Assembly (NCBI GenBank): GCA_026398285.1
Contig: JAPLTI010000278.1
Coordinates: forward strand, 1-6,799
Source of the DNA: Verrucomicrobiota bacterium
GTDB lineage: Bacteria; Verrucomicrobiota; Verrucomicrobiia; Chthoniobacterales; Terrimicrobiaceae
DNA length: 6,799 bases
Direction of reading: 5' to 3'
Part shown: positions 1-4,763 of the stretch, in pieces
How positions within the stretch are numbered: position 1 is the first letter of the stretch
How the letters are laid out: every line of letters starts with the position of its first letter
Notes under the pieces: model-generated
What the model saw: only the letters and a program-made list of their open reading frames with translations
The model's database searches: none
Told to the model about the DNA's origin: nothing
Translations under genes and position numbers: made by a program

Positions 1-60
1 CACGAATGAAAGCAACGGGTTACAAGCAACAAGTAAAGAGTCACTGCAGTCGAGTCACGA

Positions 61-84
61 GCTCATTCGCGCAGCGAATGGAGC
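61..84. repeat. Hairpin at left flank of copy 1
   Basis: GCTC, ATTCGC, the loop GCA, GCGAAT, one G, then GAGC form a nearly perfect 10-bp stem directly outside the left end of copy 1. The same 6-bp stem with another loop (TGT) recurs inside the core at 152-166. Copy 4 keeps a decayed form of this flank at 6097-6118 (CGCGCAGCGAAT followed by AGAGCATTTTT), so the flank belongs to the repeated unit. Bases 1-60 hold no recognisable gene. They read as low-complexity repeat-like sequence rich in GAGTC and CAAGT words. Confidence 0.6.
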
Positions 85-85
85 A

Positions 86-465
86 TTTTTTAAACCTCGG
101 ATAGCTCGGATATACACGGATAAATAGGCACAACAAAAAATCACGGGGTTGATTCGCTGTGCGAATGCTGGATTTGTTGTTGAAAAGACACTCGCAAGCG
201 GGCTTGCAGATGCTTTTTTACAACACATCCCCGCTTGGAGACCAAGCGCAACCCCGCATTTTTCCCCAAAGATCTCTGAGCGAGGCGCAAGCGCAGGGCC
301 ATTTGCGTAGCAAAATGGGCGATGGGATTTCAGAATCCCGTGCAAGCTCGCTTGCGAAGGGATTTGAAAGCACAGCGCCAGCTTGGCTTGCCCAAGCATA
401 GTCCTACGCTTTTCTGCCCTCTGTTTCATCCGTGTCTATCCTGCCCATCCATGGTTCCAAAAATG
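86..465 (+). repeat. Structured MITE-like repeat, copy 1
   Basis: This is one of four same-orientation copies of a long intergenic element. The core is 151-401 (251 nt). It is enclosed by imperfect terminal inverted repeats, about 92-120 on the left and 428-455 on the right, which share blocks such as ATCCGTGT, TATCC and ATCC plus GGTT and an A/T-rich end. The core folds by eye into consecutive hairpins: 152-166 (ATTCGC/GCGAAT), 194-207, 232-248 (CGCTTGG/CCAAGCG), 276-296 (weaker here), 299-318, 324-339 (GGGATT/AATCCC), 342-355 and 381-397 (GCTTGG/CCAAGC). I see no transposase, so any mobility would have to be supplied in trans. Open frames on both strands of the core are judged non-coding because differences between copies change amino acids freely. 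The exact outer boundaries are uncertain by about 10 bp. Confidence 0.85.
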
Positions 466-621
466 ATTTTGCCTATTCCCTTCTGTGCCACTTCTCCCCC
501 TTCACTTTCACTCTTCCATGTCACGCCGGAGCCGCGTAGCGCACAGGCGGACTTGTCACGCCGGAACCGCAAAGCGCGTAGGAGGATTACCCGATTTCAG
601 CATTTCAGATTTACAGCTTTT
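466..621. repeat. Small-repeat composite downstream of the Fic gene
   Basis: This gene-free stretch lies between repeat copy 1 and the 3' end of the Fic gene. It begins with the ATGATTTTGCC word (463-473). It then has a pyrimidine-rich segment (about 488-518) and two tandem units of a GC-rich palindromic repeat: 519-552 (TCACGCCGGAGCCGCGTAGC, then GCACAGGCGGAC) and 553-589 (a diverged second unit ending GCGCGTAGGAGGATTA). Bases 502-553 match 2559-2610 downstream of ATPase A without a mismatch by eye. In strand terms these palindromes follow the Fic stop codon, where they could stabilise or end the transcript. There is no T-run typical of an intrinsic terminator. Confidence 0.7.
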
Positions 622-1743
622 TTAGTCCGCTGTCCCGATTTCTGGAAAAACATAATTCGTCCCCCGTCCACCGCCTTCGGCCTTCAAAAGAATTCCTCTC
701 GCGACCAAATCACTCAAATCCCTCAGCGCCGTATCCGGAGAGCATTTCATGATTTTCGCCCATTTTGATGAAGTGAGTTTCCCATCGAACCCATCCAATA
801 ATTTATTGAGCATGGCCGATTGACGCTCATTCAGTGCCACGCCCGCCCATTTACTCCAAAAACGGGCCTTTTTCAAAACACAATCCAAAATCTCATCGGC
901 ATTCTTGATCGCCCGCTTGATACAGCCCAAGAACCATCCCAGCCACAATTCGTCATTCAAGTCTCCGCGCGAAGACATTTCCAACTGCAGATAATAATCT
1001 CTTCGCTCCCTTTCCATCTGCCGCGAGATGCTGAAGTATCCCGCACTCGATTCGCCCACCGCCTTCGCCAGAAGCCATTCCACAATTGCCCTCCCGATCC
1101 GGCCATTGCCATCCTCAAAAGGATGTAGGACCTCGAACCACAGATGCGCGCGTCCCGCCTTCACAAATGGATCCAAGTCCTGTTCATCGGAGTTGATCCA
1201 TTCCAAAAAAAAGCGCACTTCGGTTGGGATAACGTCTGCTGGAGGAGCTTCATAGTGCACACGCTCCCTTCCGATCTCTCCGGAAACCACACGCATCGGC
1301 CCCATCGCATCATCGCGCCAGGCGGCCACTTTGATTTTCGAAGTCCCGCTGTATCCGGTAGGAAAAAGCGCCGCATGCCAACCAAGTAGCCTCTCCTCGG
1401 TCAAAGGTTCACCCGTCTTCCGCATCGCGTCCCATACCATCTCCACCACCCCATCGGCAACACGGTCCACCGGCGAAAAACCCACCGTCGCCAACCCCAG
1501 ACGCCGCGCCGCCGAAGACCTCACCGCCGCCGGGTTCAAAACCTCCCCCTCGATCGCGCTCGTCTGCATCGCCTCCGCCACAAGTGCCTCCAAACGCGCA
1601 CGCCCCCGAGCCTCAAGCCCAATCATCTCCATCCTTCCTTGAAGCCGACCAGCCTCCATCCTTAAATCCTGCAAAAGAGGATTCAAACGCTCAAAATCAC
1701 AGCGCCATTTCGGCCACAAAGCATTTTGCCAAACATACATCAT
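622..1743 (-). CDS. Fic family protein with DUF4172 N-terminus and C-terminal winged helix
   Basis: The 373-residue product is a probable Fic adenylyltransferase, which moves AMP from ATP to a hydroxyl side chain of a target protein; the target is unknown. The Fic motif HPFEDGNGRIGR lies at residues 207-218, with catalytic His207, metal-binding Asp211 and the phosphate-binding Asn/Arg residues all present. The N-terminal region resembles DUF4172. It contains TSAIEG at residues 61-66, matching the (S/T)xxxE(G/N) inhibitory-helix motif of self-restrained (class II) Fic proteins, so no separate antitoxin is expected and none is seen. Residues about 302-366 look like a winged helix-turn-helix (QSAMLNKLL, then SPDTALRDLSDLVARGILLK), suggesting DNA binding. 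Length is normal for the family. Two adjacent ATGs (1743 and 1740) start the frame. The only ribosome-binding hint is GGTGA 8 nt upstream. The coding frame looks intact and the active site undamaged. Confidence 0.93.
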   Translation of the reverse strand: MMYVWQNALWPKWRCDFERLNPLLQDLRMEAGRLQGRMEMIGLEARGRARLEALVAEAMQTSAIEGEVLNPAAVRSSAARRLGLATVGFSPVDRVADGVVEMVWDAMRKTGEPLTEERLLGWHAALFPTGYSGTSKIKVAAWRDDAMGPMRVVSGEIGRERVHYEAPPADVIPTEVRFFLEWINSDEQDLDPFVKAGRAHLWFEVLHPFEDGNGRIGRAIVEWLLAKAVGESSAGYFSISRQMERERRDYYLQLEMSSRGDLNDELWLGWFLGCIKRAIKNADEILDCVLKKARFWSKWAGVALNERQSAMLNKLLDGFDGKLTSSKWAKIMKCSPDTALRDLSDLVARGILLKAEGGGRGTNYVFPEIGTAD

Positions 1744-1792
1744 TTAGTAATCACCGCATTTTCTGCGGCGCAAATCAAGCCTAATCACCGCA
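1744..1792 (-). promoter_or_regulatory. Direct repeats and hairpin in the Fic leader, candidate operator
   Basis: The 11-nt word TAATCACCGCA (plus strand) occurs at 1748-1758 and again at 1782-1792, 34 bp apart. Its first seven bases recur at 1862-1868. CCGCA (1754-1758) and TGCGG (1764-1768) can also pair as a small hairpin. Because the Fic protein ends in a winged helix, the repeats are a natural candidate site for self-regulation, but that is inference. The proximal copy also contains the weak GGTGA ribosome-binding-like sequence, so occupancy or folding here could affect translation too. Confidence 0.4.
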
Positions 1793-1808
1793 ATTCTGAC
1801 TCAACGGA

Positions 1809-1836
1809 AAAATACAACACTCGGGTCAAGTCTCAA
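1809..1836 (-). promoter_or_regulatory. Promoter-like sequence for the Fic gene
   Basis: On the minus strand, TTGAGA (1836-1831, 5 of 6 matches to the -35 consensus) is followed after 16 nt by TATTTT (1814-1809, 4 of 6 matches to the -10 consensus). A transcript would begin near 1801 and have a leader of roughly 57 nt, which would include both copies of the direct repeat. The sequence sits outside the right of the gene and left of repeat copy 2, so the gene would be transcribed independently of the repeat. Confidence 0.4.
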
Positions 1837-1900
1837 AATGAAACTCCAAAAAACTAACCAGTAATCACACATTTTAACCACGGATTACCAAGATATACAC

Positions 1901-1983
1901 AACCAAGCACCGGGGCAGGTGCGCGGTAGAGCAACCGGAGGTTGGCCCGCAGGGCGAGATGAGTGGGAACGAACGAGTCAAAT
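1901..1983 (-). repeat. Extra arm module of copy 2, left side
   Basis: This is the inverted partner of 2304-2385. It contains hairpins CAACC/GGTTG and GCCC/GGGC (loop GCA on the plus strand). It begins directly after ATATACAC of the terminal repeat, the same junction seen on the right of copy 4, so the module was inserted into or lost from a defined position of the terminal repeat. Confidence 0.7.
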
Positions 1984-2303
1984 AGGAAAATAGAAAACAC
2001 GGTGGTTGATTCGCTGTGCGAATGCTGGATTTGTTGTGGAAAAGACCCTCGCAAGCGGGCTTGCAGATGCTTTTTCACAACACATCCCCGCTTGGAGACC
2101 AAGCGCAACCCGGTGTTTTCTCCCAACAATTTCTGCGCGAAGCGAAAGCGCAGGGCCATTTGCGCAGCATAATGAGCGATGTGCTTTCAGAATCCCGTGC
2201 AAGCTCGCTTGCGAAGGGATTTGAAAGCACAGCGCCAGCTTGGCTTGCCCAAGCATAGCCCTGCTCTTCTATGCTCTCTGTTTCATCCGTGTCTATCCGT
2301 GTC

Positions 2304-2385
2304 ATTTGACTCGGTCGTTCCCACTCCCTCGCCCTTCGGGCCAACCTTCGGTTGCTCTTTCTCGCACCTGCCCCCGTGCTCGATT
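2304..2385 (+). repeat. Extra arm module of copy 2, right side
   Basis: This module starts ATTTGACTCGGTCGTTCCCA and carries two adjacent hairpins: GCCC/GGGC with loop TTC at 2331-2341, and CAACC/GGTTG with loop TTC at 2342-2354. It matches the reverse complement of 1901-1983 with scattered mismatches. It abuts GTGGTTAAAAAAT, so the segment of terminal repeat equivalent to GGATTACCAAGATATACAC is missing on this side. Confidence 0.75.
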
Positions 2386-2399
2386 GTGGTTAAAAAATG

Positions 2400-2638
2400 A
2401 TTTTGCTGTCAATGATTTTGCCAAAATGGAGTGTCGAGAGACGAGAGTCTAGGGTCGAGTGCCATTTCAGCGTTTCAGCCTTTTCTCCACCTCCGCCCAT
2501 TACTTCTTCCCCATGCTTTAATGATTCTGCCAAGCATGATTCTGCCAGAACCCCCCCCTCACTTTCACTCTTCCATGTCACGCCGGAGCCGCGTAGCGCA
2601 CAGGCGGACTCGTCACGCCCACCGCGCATCGATTTTTT
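2400..2638. repeat. Small-repeat composite downstream of ATPase A
   Basis: This gene-free stretch sits between copy 2 and the ATPase A stop codon. In order it holds: ATGATTTTGC-type words at 2398 and 2413; a GTCGAGAGACGAGAGTC repeat (about 2432-2460, matching 6581-6608); CATTTCAGCGTTTCAGCC (2463-2480); two ATGATTCTGCC words at 2521 and 2537; and CACTTTCACTC followed by the GC-rich palindromic unit 2576-2610 with a partial second unit to about 2630. The segment 2559-2610 matches 502-553 without a mismatch by eye. The run of seven T at 2632-2638 lies on the strand opposite to the gene, so it is not its terminator. Confidence 0.7.
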
Positions 2639-3964
2639 TCAACCCACTTTTTCCAAAAACCACTCAATGCAATCTTTACAGCAGATTTCATCCGGCATCT
2701 CATATCCCTTGGTCAGCGGAGCAAGCAACAAAAGAAGGGCTTCCGCCTCGAGATATTGCGACTTCGCCTCCACCAGACTGCGGACTTCGCGTTCAAATGT
2801 CTCGGGATCGCTCGCATCAGCACAGGATTGGATGAGCCAAGTTTTTCCCATGGCATCCACAGCGTGGAAATCCACTTCATTGCCCGCGGATGTCCGGAAA
2901 TAACGAACCTCGCATCCACGCCGTAGCAACTCGATCAGCACCGCCGTTTCAAGCGCATGGCCCAGATTGTCCCTGCCGGCAGGTTCATAAACGGAAATGA
3001 GCCCAGGATCGATTGGGTAAGCCTTGCGGGGATTGACCATTCGCTGACGCTCCGACGCCGTGAAGATTGATGTTGTGCGGATTAGGAACGCATCCTCGAA
3101 ATACGCGAGAAACAAATGCAGGCTGTCCTTGGACACCGGGAGACCTTGAGATTTCAAGGCATTGTGAAACTTTTGAATGCTGAACGGGGCTGCGGCATTC
3201 CCCAAAAGGTGGCGTTGGAGCCACCGCAAGGCGACCGGATTTGAAATTCCATGCCGCTCGATGATATCCCGCAGCACAGCCACATCCACATACCCTTGCA
3301 AAAGAGGACGCCGATCTCGGATATCGAGATTTTGCGCATCGGGGAACCCTCCTTCCTCAAGGTATGCGAGAAAGGCTTTTTCAAGCAGCGAGCGCTGGGC
3401 TTTCGGCAAGGACTGCCAAGGTTTGTCCGGAAGAAGACCCCGATGCGCCAGTGCCTCTCGGAAACTGAACGGAAACACCACCACCTCCATGGACCTGCCC
3501 CGCATGCTGGTATGCACCTCCCGGCTCAACATCGAGGCCGACGAACCGGAAACAAACAGCTGCACCTTCTCGCTATCGAGGATACGACGGGCAAAGGTCT
3601 CCCATCCCGGAACAAGCTGTATTTCATCCAGAAAGAGAGTTACGCGTGTTTTATCACGAAATTCTGGATGCCGTTGATAGTAGGATTCAAGCAAAAATGA
3701 CAAATCGGTCGCATCCATCCCAGCCAGCCGGTCGTCCTCAAAATTCAGCAGTAGCAGGCATTCTCTGGAAGTCCCCTCCGCCAGAAGATCGGCCATGCAC
3801 TGGGAGAGAAAACAGGTCTTGCCGCTGCGCCGCATACCGACCACAGCGATAGCCTTGCCAGGCACATTCGGTAAACGAATCTCCCTCCGCGTCAGTTCGG
3901 GAACCTCCATAACCAAGGCATCACTCAATTTTTGAATGAGCGTCTTGCGAATTTGACTTTTCAT
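2639..3964 (-). CDS. AAA_14/DUF4143 ATPase (COG1373 type), ATPase A
   Basis: A predicted cytoplasmic P-loop ATPase of the COG1373 family; its cellular role and partner are not known to me. Counting from the outermost ATG at 3973 (444 residues), the Walker A motif GMRRSGKT is at 46-53, NFEDDR at 77-82, the Walker B strand VTLFLDEIQ at 111-119, sensor-like SGSS at 142-145, MRGR at 157-160, GGFPD at 208-212 and RDIIERH at 235-241. The DUF4143 end has IDPGL at 321-325, Glu342 in LETAV and EVD at 366-368. The lysine expected in a PD-(D/E)xK-like site is replaced in IQSCAD (381-386), so nuclease activity is doubtful. I prefer the ATG at 3964 (441 residues) because the ATG at 3973 lies inside a consensus -10 box. 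No Shine-Dalgarno sequence is visible. The gene is an intact paralogue of ATPase B. Confidence 0.93.
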   Translation of the reverse strand: MKSQIRKTLIQKLSDALVMEVPELTRREIRLPNVPGKAIAVVGMRRSGKTCFLSQCMADLLAEGTSRECLLLLNFEDDRLAGMDATDLSFLLESYYQRHPEFRDKTRVTLFLDEIQLVPGWETFARRILDSEKVQLFVSGSSASMLSREVHTSMRGRSMEVVVFPFSFREALAHRGLLPDKPWQSLPKAQRSLLEKAFLAYLEEGGFPDAQNLDIRDRRPLLQGYVDVAVLRDIIERHGISNPVALRWLQRHLLGNAAAPFSIQKFHNALKSQGLPVSKDSLHLFLAYFEDAFLIRTTSIFTASERQRMVNPRKAYPIDPGLISVYEPAGRDNLGHALETAVLIELLRRGCEVRYFRTSAGNEVDFHAVDAMGKTWLIQSCADASDPETFEREVRSLVEAKSQYLEAEALLLLLAPLTKGYEMPDEICCKDCIEWFLEKVG

Positions 3965-3971
3965 GGAGGAC

Positions 3972-4000
3972 ATTATAATAAGCTTTTATCCTTTTGTAAA
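3972..4000 (-). promoter_or_regulatory. Strong sigma-70-like promoter of ATPase A
   Basis: On the minus strand TTTACA (4000-3995) and TATAAT (3977-3972) are separated by exactly 17 nt, five and six consensus matches respectively. The -10 box overlaps the outermost ATG (3973-3971). The next ATG (3964-3962) begins 8 nt after the -10 box, with 7 nt between them, where transcription would be expected to start. This implies a leaderless mRNA. Confidence 0.65.
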
Positions 4001-4008
4001 GGATAAAA
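3984..4008. promoter_or_regulatory. Perfect 11-bp palindrome over the ATPase A -35 box, candidate operator
   Basis: TTTTATCCTTT and AAAGGATAAAA are exact inverted repeats separated by TGT. The -35 hexamer lies at the centre and one arm fills most of the -35/-10 spacer, a position where a bound dimeric repressor would block RNA polymerase. No regulator gene lies next to it in the window. A hairpin reading is possible, but if transcription starts at 3964 the palindrome is not in the mRNA. Confidence 0.6.
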
Positions 4009-4120
4009 TTTACCCTGGTCACCCATCAGTTCTCCGCCAACAAGCACCACCTGCAACGCAGGAACTTGTCCCGCCGGAGCCGCATGCCGCGTAAGGGGAT
4101 TGCGCCTCTTCACGGCTAAA
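4009..4120. repeat. Short spacer with decayed GC-rich palindromes upstream of ATPase A
   Basis: No gene is visible. CCTGC (4050-4054) and GCAGG (4058-4062) form a hairpin with loop AAC. Then 4066-4107 is a diverged unit of the same GC-rich palindromic repeat found at 519-589, 2576-2610 and 6648-6717 (CCCGCCGGAGCCGC, then GCCGCGTAAGGGGATT). It is directly followed by the left end of repeat copy 3. Confidence 0.5.
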
Positions 4121-4478
4121 AAATTTTAACCACGGATTACCAAGATATACACGGATAGAAAAACAGAAAAAAGCACGGTGTTGATTCGCTGCGCGAATGC
4201 TGAATCTGTTGTTGAAAAGACACTCGCAAGCGGGCTTGCAGATGCTTTTTCACAACACATCCCCGCTTGGAGGCCAAGCGCAACCCCGCATTTTTTCCCA
4301 ACAATTTCTGCGCGAGGCGCAAGCGCAGGGCCATTTGTATAGCAGAATGGGCGATGGGGTTTCAGAATCCCGTGCAAGCTCGCTTGTGAAGGGATTTGAA
4401 AGCACAGCGCCAGCTTGGCTTGTCCAAGCATAGCCCTGCGTCTGCTGCATCCGTGCCCATCTGAGAAATCCGTGGTTA
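4121..4478 (+). repeat. Structured MITE-like repeat, copy 3
   Basis: The core is 4183-4433 (251 nt, no indels against copies 1 and 2). The terminal inverted repeats are clearest in this copy: 4127-4156 and the complement of 4449-4478 match at about 24 of 30 positions and begin TAACCACGGAT. Stems are kept although bases differ: the loop of the third hairpin is AGG instead of AGA, the fifth hairpin closes with a G-U pair, and the sixth uses GGGGTT against AATCCC with one G-U pair. The right end coincides exactly with the stop codon of the truncated gene to its right, so insertion or recombination at this end appears to have removed the rest of that gene. Confidence 0.87.
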
Positions 4479-4763
4479 GTTCTTCTCCAACCGCGCCCAG
4501 CCCGCGGGTTGCTGAAAAGTGCGTTCCTTTTCCGTGCCGCCCAAAGACTCGAAATCGACGAACTCGGCAACTCCGCGCACGCTCCTCTTGTTTGTGGCAT
4601 CGCCCAACAAGAAAATCCGCTTGCTTGGATTGGAACGGCGGGAAATCGCAAGCGTCCACTGCAAGTAGTGCGCGGGACTATAACTGATGAATATGATTGG
4701 AGGATCTGAAAATCCAGGGCCAATAGTGCCGGTAGCATCGACCTCTGCCAGGTAATCAGGCAT
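4476..4763 (-). CDS. Glycosyltransferase-like protein fragment, 3' end lost at a repeat
   Basis: This 95-residue frame starts at the second of two adjacent ATGs (4766 and 4763), five nt after GGGGAG, a good ribosome-binding site. The start overlaps the last codons of ATPase B (stop at 4758-4756), so the two are translationally coupled. The stretch PPIIFISYSPAHYLQWTLAI, then SRRSNPSKRIFLLGDATN, looks like a beta-strand/helix/beta-strand start of a nucleotide-sugar-using fold. I recall similar N-termini in glycosyltransferase-like proteins of about 300 residues, but this recognition is tentative. The protein then drifts into GTEKERTFQQPAGWARLEKN and stops. The TAA is the first three bases of the terminal inverted repeat of copy 3. 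It is probably a non-functional remnant. The overlap with the ATPase gene and the strong ribosome-binding site argue against a chance open frame. Confidence 0.6.
   Translation of the reverse strand: MPDYLAEVDATGTIGPGFSDPPIIFISYSPAHYLQWTLAISRRSNPSKRIFLLGDATNKRSVRGVAEFVDFESLGGTEKERTFQQPAGWARLEKN

Larger units (their letters stand above)
1871..2399 (+). repeat. Structured MITE-like repeat, copy 2, with extra arms
   Basis: The core is 2008-2258, again 251 nt with no length change relative to copies 1 and 3. Its last 74 nt (2185-2258) are identical by eye to 328-401 of copy 1. The outer ends are ATTTTAACCAC on the left and GTGGTTAAAAAAT on the right. Unlike copies 1 and 3, this copy carries an additional module of about 82 bp on both sides in opposite orientation (1901-1983 and 2304-2385), so the terminal inverted repeats reach about 100 bp. 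The stem at 324-339 of copy 1 is lost here (GTGCTT facing AATCCC). The hairpin equivalent to 299-318 keeps its stem with a different bulged base. Confidence 0.85.

Noticed and set aside
159..401. Open frames of about 80 codons in both strands of every repeat core (plus-strand frames ending LAQA-stop; minus-strand frames beginning MLGQAKLALCFQ)
   Set aside because: They keep similar lengths between copies, but most differences change amino acids, no ribosome-binding site precedes them, copy 4 has a net 3-nt loss made from offset indels, and hairpin stems explain the conservation better.
151..401. Retron or group II intron
   Set aside because: No reverse transcriptase is encoded and no domain V-like or msr/msd-like motif is recognisable.
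601..640. Intrinsic terminator for the Fic gene
   Set aside because: On the minus strand the DNA just after the stop codon lacks a GC-rich stem followed by a T-run. Only the GC-rich palindromes at 519-589 remain as possible transcript-end structures.
4121..4478. Integron attC site
   Set aside because: End sequences do not match the RYYYAAC/GTTRRRY core sites, the element is far longer than attC sites, and no integrase is visible. The cassette-like layout is kept only as a hypothesis.
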